This document shows, piece after piece, positions 10,910 to 21,411 of a stretch of DNA of 62,527 nt. Location: positions 1 to 62,527 of the forward strand of contig QANT01003822.1 of the NCBI GenBank assembly GCA_003254885.1. The letters run 5' to 3'. A model generated the notes under the pieces. The model did no database searches and was not told where the DNA came from. It was given only the letters and a program-made list of their open reading frames with translations. How positions within the stretch are numbered: the first letter of the stretch is position 1; every line of letters begins with the position of its first letter. The DNA is from Purshia tridentata. Its lineage: Eukaryota; Streptophyta; Magnoliopsida; Rosales; Rosaceae. The position numbers were made by a program, and so were the translations under genes.

Positions 10910-11732
10910 CTGAAGAAAATGACCAATCCCCTACTTATATCGTTCCTACAAGGAGACGTTGGACGAAGTCAATGGATTGTTATTTTATTAACCTCAGGTT
11001 AGAGCAGGTGCATAAAGGGAATAAGACTGGTTTTACATTCAATGAGCAAGCTTGGGCCTGGATGATCGTGTCATTCAATAAAAAATTTGGACTTTATTGT
11101 GACAAAGAGGTTCTGAAAAATCAGTTTCTCAGCTTGATGAAAGACTATAAGGATGTTAGAAATCTTCTCAATTGCAACTGTTTCGCAGGGGATGAAGTTC
11201 AGCAAACAATAACTGCTGAAGCTGATGCATGGGAAGCTTATATTAAGCTGCGTGTCTTGCTCACTAATTGCTGCGTAGGACAAAAGGAGTTTCTCTAATT
11301 TTTACTTGCCCCTCAATATTTTATGGAGGATTAATATTATTTGTATGCATGTTGTGTGTGTGTCTTTGTCTTTGCAAAAAGGGGAGAGCTGTGGGGGCTC
11401 GGAAAACAGCTATCCAGTTGTTGACGTGTAGCTTTCATATTTATGTGTTATTTTTGCAGGAGCAACCATATCCAATTGCATGTGGAAATAGGATCTTTGA
11501 CAGTTACAATGAGAAACCACATTTGGTAAAAGGGTTGGTCAGCAATGGAGAGGATAAAGACTACTGCTCAATAGAACGCATTGTTGCCGCACTTGAAATT
11601 GTACCTGACATGAATGATGAGCTTTTCTTGGAAGCTTGTCAAATTCTAGAAGATGATAGGAAAGCAAAGATGTTTATGGCAATGGATGTAACAGCTCGAG
11701 GGAAATGGTTATTTAGAAAACTTCGCCGGTAG
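10910..11732 (+). other. MYB-like gene module 4 and C-terminal exon: 10910-11247 and 11460-11732
   Basis: The domain exon (RRRWTKSMDCYFINLRLEQ ... FGLYCDKE ... WEAYIK) is open throughout. Its donor is CT (AAG/CTGCGTGTC) where a GT would be expected. The acceptor TTTTTGCAG at 11459 leads into the last exon, [20 protein letters not shown], and the conserved family tail. Confidence 0.8.
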
Positions 11733-12264
11733 CCTCTTCATTTGACTTGTCAGTTAAAGTATAATTTTGGTATGCTATCCTTGTGTTTTTCGTTTATGTA
11801 GATCAGAAATAATATATCAATGCAAAGACGGTTTGCCACTTTCAGATGATGTAATGCCTAATGTATACAGTATATCAGTGATTTTGAGGTAAATGTGTAT
11901 TCAATTCAGTAGTAGTCATGTTAGTACTTTGAAGCAACCATTACATCAATACTCAACTTACAGGGTGTCAATTTTTATTTTTATTTACCGCTTACAGGGC
12001 CCCAAGTTAAATAGTAATTAATTGTACCACTTGTATTTCTGAAAAAATAAGGAAAACAAAATTACCCTTAACAAGAAAAAAAACAAAAAATCAGCTTTTG
12101 TTCTCTCTCTCCTTTATTTTTTACAGTGGAATAATGAATTATGATTAAAGCATAATTCAGTAGTTTTTCTGTCCGAAGTAACCCAAAAAAGTTGAGATTT
12201 GAAGCCGAGTCCATTTTTGCTCACCTATTCATGGTGATTGGTGGTGATAATGCTGACAAATTCT
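11733..12264. other. 3' flank of the MYB-like gene
   Basis: AT-rich sequence. It may hold the 3' UTR of the MYB-like gene (AATAATATATC near 11808), but no coding region is recognised. Confidence 0.4.
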
Positions 12265-12740
12265 TGATCCCACAGTAAGTTCTGGTTTGTATCAAGTTAA
12301 TTCAAACATTTGTTCTTGCCAAGTGCTTACTTTCCTGAACAAAAAACAATGTGGTCAATTAATAACAAAATTATCTAGCTCCCAATTGCTTATTAATCAC
12401 AAGCATGCTCTGAGTCAATAATACATAAATAATTTAATTAGTAAATTACTACTGAGTTTGAAATTTTCGCCGCAGTAAAATGATAAACCATTTTCCCACT
12501 AAACATCCTTCCTTGAATTAATTAAACAAAGACACGCTCAGCTTAAGGCCTCTCAAACTTTTAGTAGGTAGAAAAACCAGTTAAGGGACAAATTAAGGGT
12601 CCCTTGTCTTCTTCATCCGTTGATCACGCTATAACAGTTGGTGTATATATGTGTCATGAGGACTTAAAAAAGAATCTCTTCTCATAGGAAGAAAATACCA
12701 CTAAACACCAAAAGTAAACAACAGTCAAGTATCAATGTAG
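12265..12740 (+). promoter_or_regulatory. Orphan receptor-kinase promoter copy P1
   Basis: Long matches to the promoter of the intact receptor kinase (21403-21870), including CAGTAAGTTCTGGTTTGTA, CCAAGTGCTTACTTTCCTGA, CTCAAACTTTTAGTAGGT and GTCCCTTGTCTTCTTCAT, in the same order and spacing. The match stops where the copia element begins (12741), and nothing resembling a receptor kinase follows the element at 17702. The promoter therefore lost its gene, either before the insertion or by deletion of the far side. Confidence 0.8.
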
Positions 12741-13075
12741 TGTTGGAAGTAAAGCCTTCACTGATGCTCGAGTAAAGCAAGTCTGATTTTAGTGTGAGAA
12801 ATCAAATAATGCTGATGTGGCATTCTTGTTAGTTAAATTAAATGATGTAATAGATCATAACAGATGGCATTGTATGATTGATCAAGTGTGTGAATTGAGG
12901 TAGTGAGGTAATAGGCTCACGCACCCCTTTCTGTTTGTAACAGAATTTGGATTGCTTCTAGAATATATATACACACAGTCCTTGTGAGTGAGCTAGAGGC
13001 TACTCCATTCTCTCAATTTCGTTTTCTGTTCTTTCTTCCTCTCAATTTTTCCTTTCAATACACTGTAATTTAACA
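12741..13075 (+). repeat. 5' LTR of the copia element
   Basis: 335 bp, TGTTGGAAGT...TTTAACA. It includes a TATATATACACAC stretch near 12964 that could serve as TATA region. It matches the 3' LTR at 17363-17696. Confidence 0.95.
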
Positions 13076-13087
13076 TGGTATCAGCGC
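13076..13087 (+). other. Primer binding site
   Basis: TGGTATCAGCGC directly follows the 5' LTR. The canonical plant copia PBS complementary to initiator methionine tRNA is TGGTATCAGAGC, so one base differs. Confidence 0.9.
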
Positions 13088-13199
13088 TCCCAGGTTCGAC
13101 CTTGAGCTGGGTGTGTTACTGTGATTGAAAGTTTTTTTTTTAAAAAAAACAAACACAGAAGAAAACACGAGAATTCCAGAAATTTCTGGATCTGGCAGT

Positions 13200-16100
13200 A
13201 TGGAGCTACGAGCTCCAGTGTTTGATGGAACAGAATTTGATTATTGGAAGGTGAGAATGGTAACAATTTTCAAGTCTCAAGGACTTTGGAAGCTGGTTGA
13301 GAAATGGGTCACAGTCCCTGACTCTAAGAAAAAGAAGAAAGCTGGAGAGGTTGAAGGTGTTGATGAAGATGATGAAGTCAATGCCTATCTTGAAGATCAG
13401 AACATGAAAGATGCCAAAGCACTTGGAATCATACAAGGAGCTGTGTCAAAAACAATTTTCCCTCGAATTGTGAATCAAGAGACTGCAAAAGGTGCTTGGG
13501 ATTTGTTACAAGAAGAGTATCATGGGGATGAACAAGCCAGATCTGTGAAGCTTCAAGGATTGCGTAAGGAATTTGAGTACATGAAAATGAAAGATAATGA
13601 ATCCTTACCTGCGTACTTTAGTCGGTTCTTTGATTTAACTAATCAAATGGAAAAGTATGGTGAGATTTTGTCACATCAAAGATTGGTTCAAAAGGTTTTA
13701 ATAAGTTTAACCAAAATCTATGATCCAATGTGTGTGATCATTGAAAGAACTGTTGATATGAATACTGTATCTGTGCATGAAGTAGTTGCATCTCTTAAAA
13801 GTTATGAAGTGAGACTGAGTAGGCATGAGGAGGATGATGTGAATTCTGAAAAGGCTTTTGCTAGCATGAGTATTGGTTCTAAAAATTGAAATGGCCAAAG
13901 CAGGACCTATGGCTATGATGGAGGGAAGCATGATCAAAAGCTCTGGAAAGGCAAGTCCAAGAAGTGGGATAACAAGTTTACAGGAAGTGGAAGGCAAGCA
14001 AGTCACAGTGATGCAGGGAAGCAAAAATGCAGAATCTGTGATAAAATGCATTTTGGAGACTGTTGGTTCAAAGGCAAAGTAAGGTGTCACAATTGCAGTA
14101 AATTTGGGCATGTGATGAAAGAATGTCATCAGCCTAAGAAGGAACAAACAGTGAATTATGCAAATCAGGTACAAGAACAAGCTGCAATGTTTTATGCATG
14201 CCATAAAGCCTCTGTTGACAAGGACAAAGAGGTATGGTATCTAGACAGTGGTTGCAGTAACCACATGACTAGCAATGAGGCCATGCTCATTGATATTGAT
14301 AGAACAATGACATATAAAGTGAAAATGGGAACTGGTGAATTGGTTAAGTCAGCTGGAAAAGGAACTCTCCCCATAAAAACTAAGGATGGTGTCAGATATA
14401 TCAAAGAAGTGATGATCGTACCTGGACTTGATGAAAACCTATTGAGTGTAGGACAAATGGTGGAACATGGATACTGGTTAGTGTTTGTTGACTTCATGGT
14501 GAGAATATATGGTGATGAGAGTTTGCAACAACTCATTGCTACAGTTCACATGAAAGGAAACAGATGTTTCCCCTTCTCATTTGACAATCTAAATCCCATA
14601 TTGGTCAACCAAGCCACTGTTGTTGACTCTGCATGGAAATGGCACAGAAGGATGGGGCATTTGAACTTTGAAAGTCTGAAAAGGTTACAAGAAAAAGAAA
14701 TGGTGATTGGACTACCAAAGTTGACTGACAAAACGCATGTTTGTGAAGGATGTGCTGCAAGCAAGACTCACAGAGCAGCATTTGATAAAGGACAAGTTAG
14801 AAAAGCTGCTGAACCTTTGGAATTTGTTCATACAGATGTGTGTGGTCCCATGACTGAGTCTATTGGAGGAAACAGGTATTTTCTCACTTTTATAGATGAC
14901 AAGACTCGTATGTGTTGGGTATATTTTCTTAAATTCAAGGCAGATGTATTCAATGTTTTTAAGAAATTCAAGTCTATGGTGGAATTGCAAAGTGGATATA
15001 AATTGACGAAGTTAAGAAGTGACAGAGGAGGAGAATATACTTCACATGAGTTTGTTAAATTCTGTGAAGATGTGGGAATTGACAAGCAACTTACTGTTGC
15101 ATACTCACCTCAACAAAATGGAACAGCAGAAAGGAAAAATAGAACCATAGTTGAAATGGCCAGGACTATGTTACATGAGAAAAGGATGCCAAGAAAGTTT
15201 TGGGGTGAGGCAGTGCATACTGCTGTTTACCTTCTAAACAAGTGTCCTACTCAAGCTTTAGATAACAAGACTCCATTTGAGGAGTTCAGTGGAAGGAAGC
15301 CTGGTGTCAAGCATCTCAAAGTTTTTGGTTCTATATGCTACACGCATATCTCATCTCAGCAAAGGTCCAAGCTGGATGACACAAGCCAGAAGGGAGTTTT
15401 TGTAGGGTATGGCACGAGAGAGAAAGGCTACAGGGTTTATAATCTGGTCAGTGACAAAGTTATTGTCTCGAGGAGTGTGACATTTGAAGAAACAGGCATG
15501 TGGAATTGGAAAACCAAGGAAACTGACTATGTACCTATTCCTCTGGATAACAATGATGAAACTAGTGGAGGTGCTCCTGTTTTTGAGTCCGCTACTTCAA
15601 CACAAACAGTGCAAGTTCCAGCCATGTCACCAAACTTATCTGGATCAAGTTCTAGATCAGAGAGGAGTGATACAGAAGTTGAAGCACAAAATCAAGAAAG
15701 AGATGCAACTGGAAGTGAAGAAATCAGTGAGATTGATGTATCAGACACTTATGATACCACACCATTGAAGTGGAAGAATTTAACTGAGATCTTTGCTCAT
15801 TGCAAACTCAGTGTCATTGAACCAGAAAATTATGCTGAGGCTGCAAAAGATAAGGCATGGCAGAAGGCCATGAGCGATGAGATAATGATGATTGAGAAGA
15901 ATCATACATGGGATTTGGTAGAAAGACCAAGTGACAAGCCTATTGTGGGTGTGAAATGGATCTTCAAAACTAAACTTAATCTGGATGGAACAATACAAAA
16001 GCACAAAGCAAGACTTGTGGCCAAAGGATATACACAGAAGCCAGGTGTAGATTTCAATGAAACTTTTGCACCTGTTGCCAGATTGGACACCATCAAAACC

Positions 16101-17408
16101 TTGATTGCCTTGGCTGCAAATAAAGGGTGGAGTTTGTATCAATTAGATGTCAAGTCAGCATTCCTAAATGGAGAATTAGAAGAAGAGGTCTATGTGGACC
16201 AGCCAGATGGTTTTGTGTTTAAGAATGCTGAACACAAAGTCTACAAACTGAAGAAGGCTCTTTATGGTTTAAAACAGGCTCCTAGAGCTTGGTACAGCAA
16301 TATAGATGCTTATCTGTTGGAGTGTGGATTTAAGAAGAGTCCTAGTGAAGCTACACTGTATGTGAAGTACAAGGAAGGGTTTGGAACTCTAATGGTGTCA
16401 ATTTATGTTGATGATATAGTTTATACAGGTGATAATGAATTTCAAATTGAAGAATTCAAGAAGGACATGATGCAGAGATATGAGATGACAGACTTGGGGC
16501 TTCTGCATCATTTTCTTGGGATTGGCATAATTCAGCAAAAACATGGAATTTTTATTCATCAGAAGAAATATGCATTGACACTGTTGGAAAAGTTTGGTTT
16601 GAAACATTGTAAACCTGTATCAACACCATTGGCCACCTCAGACAAGCTCAGAAAAGAGGATGGAAGCAAACCTGCCAGTTAGGAGTTATATAGGAAAATC
16701 ATTGGAAGTTTACTATACTTAACTGCAACCAGGCCAGATATCATGTTTGCTGCTAGCCTGCTTGCCAGATTTATGCATTGTCCTACTGTGAAGCATCTAG
16801 GAACAGCTAAAAGAGTTTTAAGATATATCAAAGGGACTCTGGACTATGGCATTCAATATCAGAAGGGGGATTCACCAATTTTGATTGGCTATTGTGATAG
16901 TGATTGGAGTGGAGATGAGGATGACATGAAATCAACCTCTGGATATGCATTTTCATTTGGGAGTGGCGCTTTCTCATAGGCCTCTGTTAAACAGCATAGT
17001 GTGGCTCTTTCTACAGCAGAGGCTGAATACATAAGTGCAGCAGAAGCTACAATTCAAGCAACTTGGTTGAGATTTGTGTTAGAAGATTTTGGTGAAGAAC
17101 AAGTGGAACCAACTACCATTATGTGTGATAATACTTCTGCCATAGCTATGGCCAAGAATCCAGTGTTCCATCAGAGATCAAAGCATATCAAAAGGAAATT
17201 TCATTTTATAAGAGATGCATTGCAGGAAGGTGTGATAGAACTGCTATACTGCAGAAGTGAGGATCAGATTGCAGACATCTTTACCAAGGCTCTTTCAAAG
17301 GATCGTTTTGCTTTCTTGAGGAACAAACTTGGAGTTAAATCAGTGCAAGCTTTAGAAGGGAGTGTTGGAAGTAAAGCCTTCACTGATGCTCGAGTAAAGC
17401 AAGTCTGA
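13200..17408 (+). pseudogene. Copia gag-pol polyprotein with three in-frame stops
   Basis: One frame of about 1400 codons. Order: UBN2-type Gag (from ATG at 13200, MELRAPVFDG; an upstream in-frame ATG at 13125 is less typical), a zinc-knuckle region with [14 protein letters not shown] (near residue 300), aspartic protease DSG (about residue 349), integrase with HH...CxxC zinc site and HTDVCGP (about 545), reverse transcriptase with YVDD (about 1069), and RNase H with CDSDWSGD and STAEAEY. The frame is interrupted by TGA 13887-13889 (between Gag and the knuckle), TAG 16680-16682 (end of RT) and TAG 16977-16979 (where a tryptophan is usual). No frameshift is seen. The protein is predicted dead, but the RNA could still be mobilised by another element because LTRs, PBS and PPT are intact (inference). 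Confidence 0.93.
17354..17362 (+). other. Polypurine tract
   Basis: AGAAGGGAG immediately precedes the 3' LTR, the expected place for plus-strand priming. The polyprotein frame reads through it into the LTR and ends at 17408. Confidence 0.85.
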
Positions 17409-17696
17409 TTTTAGTGTGAGAAATCAAATAATGCTGATGTGGCATTCTTGTTAGTTAAATTAAATGATGTAATAGATCATAACAGATGGCATTGTATGAT
17501 TGATCAACTGTGTGAATTGAGGGAGTGAGGTAATAGGCTCACGCCCCCTTGCTGTTTGTAACAGAATTTGGATTGCTTCTAGAATATATATACACACAGT
17601 CCTTGTGAGTGAGCTAGAGGCTACTCCATTCTCTCAATTTCGTTTTCTGTTCTTTCTTCCTCTCAATTTTTCCTTTCAATACACTGTAATTTAACA
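17363..17696 (+). repeat. 3' LTR of the copia element
   Basis: 334 bp. It differs from the 5' LTR by about four substitutions and one indel, all clustered around the TGTGTGAATTGAGG and CTCACGC segments. It is followed by the target duplication TGTAG. Confidence 0.95.
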
Positions 17697-17701
17697 TGTA
17701 G

Positions 17702-18001
17702 GCTGTGTTGTGGGGGTTATTTTTATACTCTTAATATATTATTAGTACATCTTAATTATTTGTTATGTGATGGGCAAGAGCCTAAAGGTTTCTGCATCAA
17801 GTACGCTACTTTTAGGGGAGTATTAATCCTAAGACCTTTGGGTGATGGAGCCATTTCATCACCAAAAAATTGAAAAATTAGGGTGCCACTTGACTTGCCA
17901 AAATTTTCATGTCTGAAGAGACGAACCATTTCATGGCCCAAAACTTCATTTTATCACCCCAAGAGCTTTTGGGAGACAAAATGGTGACACTTAATTAATT
18001 A
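17702..18001. repeat. CACTA-like subterminal repeat zone, left part
   Basis: Contains inverted and direct variants of CTTTGGGTGATG and TCATCACCAAA, related to the CTTTGGGCGACGAA words at 19203-19570. Such short degenerate repeats in both orientations are typical of the subterminal regions of CACTA-type DNA transposons. Terminal CACTA motifs were not found with confidence. Confidence 0.4.
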
Positions 18002-19165
18002 AAAAACCATGATCGTTTGTATGTTCCACCTCTGATACATAACTTCTACATTTTTAATTGACTTAAGTTTTTGCAGGGACTGTGAATGGGGAACGAAAAA
18101 ATAAATGGTTGGGTTCGTTCAAAAAAAGATCGAAATGTTAGCTTCTACATTCAATTACACTTTAAGAGTATAATTTTATTAACTTTTTCGTTGAAACCTT
18201 GTTGTTTCAATTCTTGCGAAGACCAAAACGAGATCAATGATCAGACACATTTAATTTTTATGTTTATACTCAAAGATCATCCCTACAAAAAATCGGCTCA
18301 ATTGGAATTCATCTAGCCATTTGTTATCATTATAAAAATCACCATAGTTCATACGTTCGACCTCTAATACCTAACTACTACATCCCTGATTGACCTAATT
18401 TCTTGAAAGGATGATATGTGAGTGCGGAACTAAAAAATGAATGGTTTGGATCGTTCAAACAAATATCGAGATGTGAGCTTTTATATTCTTGCACACTTAA
18501 AAGAGTATAATTCTATTAACTATTTCGTTGAAACCTTGTCGTTTCAATAATTGTGAAGACCACAACGTGATTTCAACAATCGAAGCCATTTAAATTTTAT
18601 GTTCATACTCAAAGATCATCCTTACAAAAAATAGACCCAATTGGAATTCATCTAGCCATTTGATTATCAATATAAAATTACGATTGATCGTACATTCGAT
18701 CTCTGATACCTAACTTTTACATCTCCAATTGACCTAATTTCTTGCAGGGAGGATTTATGAGTAGAGAACTAAAAAATGAATGCTTCGAATTGTTGGAAAA
18801 AGCGCTCGAAATGTAAGCTTTACATATATATATATATATATATACTTGAAGTGTATAATTATATCAACTTATAAGTTGAAACCTTGTCATCTCAATAATT
18901 GGGATGACCACAATGTGATTTCAACAATTAGAGACGTTCATTTTCTATGTTCATACTCAAAGAATGCCCCTACAAAAAATTAGTCAATTGGAATTTATCA
19001 AACCGTTCAATTATCTTAGAAAAACCATGATTGTTTATACTTTTGACCCTTGTTAGCTAACTTCTACATCTTCGATTGAGCTAAATTTTTGCAGGGATGA
19101 TCTTTGAGTTAGAAACTAAAAAATAAATTGTTCAACTCATACGTAGGAAACACAATCACATCATA
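18002..19165 (+). repeat. Tandem array of four diverged ~340-bp units
   Basis: Units begin near 18037, 18369, 18708 and 19056 (spacing 332, 339 and 348), each opening with a variant of ACCTAACTTCTACATC. Shared words include TTGAAACCTTGT, ACTCAAAGATCATCC and TTGGAATTCATCTAGCC. The last unit is partial, and the units are clearly diverged. Similar phrases (GATCATCCTTGCAAAAAATT type) occur in the foldback MITEs at 25 kb and 61 kb, so the array may derive from a related transposon. Confidence 0.8.
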
Positions 19166-19202
19166 TGCTTATACATACATATAAATGCAAAAAATAAAAA
19201 AT

Positions 19203-19575
19203 GCGACTAGGACTTTGGGCAACAAACCGATAAATTCGTCGCCCAAAGTAGCTCAAGGCAACGCAAATAGGATTTCATGTCTATGGAGACCTTAGGCCAC
19301 AAATGCATCTGTCTCCCGAAGTTGCCATCGGTGACGAACCTTGGATTTCTTGCTTCAGGGTTCTTTGGGCGATATATATTTTGTTCATCACCCAAAATAT
19401 GGCATCAAGCAGATTTTGTCGCTTAAGTTTGAGCGATGAACTGTTTTCGTCTCATTATGTTGCTTTGGGCTACAAAATGAATTTTCGTCACCTAAGGTGT
19501 ACTTTGGGCGACGAATACCTCCATCACCCAAAGTTTGTTTGGGCGACGAATCCATTCGGTGCCCAGTCCTATGTA
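19203..19575. repeat. CACTA-like subterminal repeats, right part
   Basis: Many copies in both orientations of CTTTGGGCGACGAA / TTCGTCGCCCAAAG (for example near 19212, 19365, 19505 and 19540). Together with 17702-18001 they probably bound one non-autonomous element of about 1.8 kb enclosing the 340-bp array (inference). Confidence 0.5.
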
Positions 19576-20482
19576 GTAACACAAAAATGCCCTTGCTTTT
19601 GTACCTTTAAAGAGAAACTAACAAATGTTGGGTTTTATCCTTACTAAACATCCATCTAAAAGTAAGAGAACCAAAATGAGTTTCATAAAAATTTAGATAT
19701 ATTAATTGGAGGTTTATAAATGATCTGTGTTGAAATGAGAATGGTACGTTTTGACATGAAGTGTTTAATTAGAGGGATGAATGAATAATTGTTAATGATG
19801 AGAAACCTTATAGAGGAAGAGAAGGCTTTCCTTTTTGGTTCTGACTATAAGAATGCGTGTACTTAGACCTAATCTTCATTCCCGTGGTACTAGGCAATCC
19901 ACCTAATTAAGCACAATTAATTCAAACGTACATTTCCAGTTATACATGCAAAGGCGAAGGGGAGGTTCATGGAAAAGCAACCACATGCATCATCATATTT
20001 AGGTACACAAGGTTTAATTTCTTCGTAATCGCTGTACATCTTCTACTCCAATTACAATGTAAGTTTGAGCTTTATTACTTTAACCATGTGTTGCTGGATG
20101 TAATAATCTGGGAGCATTTAAGATTTTCATGGATGCTTAGAATGTGATCGATTTGTGGGAATATATATTATTCATAGTGAGCAAAAGTCTATGAGAAAGT
20201 TTTAGTACTGCATCTGCATCATGAGCCTTAAGACCCTTTTGTGCTCAATTCTTCAACTAATGAACCCCTACTTACTCTTAGTCTTTGCTTTTAGTCTTTG
20301 TGGAAATAACCATTATTACATACAATGTTTCTGGTTCAATCCCACCATCCAAGGAGCCCAATTGTCTTGTTTAGTCTACCCTTAAGACTCCCTTTTGTGC
20401 TCAATTCTTCAACCAATCAACCCCCACTTACTCTTAGTCTTTGTTATTGTTTTATTGGATAAACATTTTCTCTGCCCATTCA
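19576..20482. other. Intergenic stretch
   Basis: No gene recognised. A short internal duplication is visible: CCCTTTTGTGCTCAATTCTT with AACC/AACT...ACTTACTCTTAGTC occurs near 20233-20290 and again near 20390-20445. Confidence 0.4.
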
Positions 20483-20788
20483 ATGTTTATTGCCCTAATC
20501 GCTCGGTGGCATGATAATGACAATTATTGTCAACAACTGAGTGCTCAGTGAAATTAAAGTAGATTGGTATGTCACCGTGTTTTGGCAGGTAGACCAGTTG
20601 ATCATGGAATTTTTTGTTTTGAACAATAAAAACAGAAAAACCCCTTAATAATAATAGAGAAAAAAAATACTAAAAACACCCTATTTACACTAGGACACAA
20701 AATAAGGAAAGTATAAGAGTTACTAAATTGCATGAACAGCATCTGGGTCTGTTGATCCCGAATACCTAGGACTCAGCAGTAAGTTCTT
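20483..20788 (+). repeat. Direct repeat left of LINE fragment
   Basis: About 306 bp from CAATGTTTATTGCCC to CAGCAGTAAGTTC. It matches 21089-21411 with small rearrangements near 20510-20545. It ends exactly at the poly-T end of the LINE fragment. Confidence 0.85.
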
Positions 20789-21087
20789 TTTTTTTTGGTA
20801 AGAGGGAGGGCCAAAGGCCCAAGAAACAAACAAACTAGCCAGCCACTACACGGGCCCTAGAGATGCCCAGATAGTCTTCAAACAAAATCTGAAGACAAGC
20901 ATGAGGAGGCTGGGGCAGAGGATGCATGCCCAAGTCAAGAGAATGGCCAATCTTAGCTAAGCAGTCAGCAGCACCATTGCTTTCTCTGTAGATATGCGAC
21001 AAAAGACAGGTCCAGTTTTTTTTAAGTAAATTTCTACAGGCTTCAATTAGATGCTTGAGGGGGTGATTCAAACAATCATCGTGGAAC
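20789..21087 (-). mobile_element. 5'-truncated LINE-type fragment with RNase H C-terminus
   Basis: On the minus strand, an open frame of 84 codons (21089 to 20835) carries the C-terminal part of an RNase H-like (RVT_3) domain: HIYRESNGAADCLAKIGH is the typical segment with the invariant Asn and Ala-Asp. It is followed by a short 3' end and a poly-A (plus-strand poly-T at 20787-20798). The 3' part of a non-LTR retrotransposon with poly-A and no 5' end is the usual product of aborted target-primed reverse transcription. The flanking direct repeats abut both ends. Confidence 0.75.
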
Positions 21088-21411
21088 ATTCAATGTTTAT
21101 TGCCCTAATCGCTCGGTGGCAATTATTGTCACTGTCTAATAATAATAATTATTGTCAATAATCGAGTGCTCAGTGAAATTAAAGTAGATTGGTATGTCAC
21201 CGTGTTTTGGCAGGTAGACTAGTTGATCATGGATTTTTTTGTTTTGAACAAGAAAAACAGAAAAACCCCTTAATAATAATAAAGAAAAAAAATACTAAAA
21301 ACACCCTATTTACACTAGGACACAAAATAAGGAAAGTATAAGAGTTACTGTATTGCATGAACAGCATCTGGGTCTGTTGGTCCCGAATACCTAGGACTCA
21401 GCAGTAAGTTC
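21088..21411 (+). repeat. Direct repeat right of LINE fragment
   Basis: Second copy of 20483-20788. It runs on without a break into receptor-kinase promoter P2 (GCAGTAAGTTCTGGTTTGTA). The right copy has an extra AATAATAATAATT stretch, so the two are diverged and not recent. Confidence 0.85.

Larger units (their letters stand above)
6928..11732 (+). pseudogene. L10-interacting-MYB-like gene with four Myb/SANT-like modules, decayed
   Basis: The family consists of nuclear DNA-binding proteins with Myb/SANT-like (Myb_DNA-bind_3) domains; one Arabidopsis member (LIMYB) interacts with ribosomal protein L10. Four domains are visible, each with the pattern W(T)xxMDxxFIDLMLxQ...AWxDMVxxFNxxFGSQ...LLDQ...VWDAYIK. 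Each is followed by an intron and a short exon encoding a variant of EHPD-SYR-NYNDLxLIYG. The last exon (11460-11732) ends in the usual family tail ([13 protein letters not shown]...KWLFRKLRR). Introns have GT/AG borders where intact. Lesions: TGA at 7165-7167 and 7186-7188, TAG at 9114-9116, donor GT changed to GG at 9291 and to CT at 11248. An LTR-like insertion and an N-containing poly-C tract lie in later introns. The true start is not identified. Several independent lesions make a functional full-length product unlikely; a shorter product of modules 2 or 4 cannot be excluded. Confidence 0.85.
12741..17696 (+). mobile_element. Ty1/copia LTR retrotransposon, structurally complete
   Basis: A 4956-bp element with 335/334-bp LTRs (TG...CA), an initiator-Met-tRNA-type primer binding site, a gag-pol frame in copia order (integrase before reverse transcriptase), a polypurine tract, and a 5-bp target duplication TGTAG at 12736-12740 and 17697-17701. 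The LTRs differ by about four substitutions and one indel, so insertion was fairly recent (about 1% divergence). Three nonsense codons make it non-autonomous as sequenced. I did not assign a copia lineage. Confidence 0.97.

Noticed and set aside
13887..13889. TGA between Gag and the zinc knuckle as a possible programmed read-through site
   Set aside because: Two further TAG codons interrupt RT and RNase H in the same frame, so simple decay explains it; no read-through context motif was recognised.
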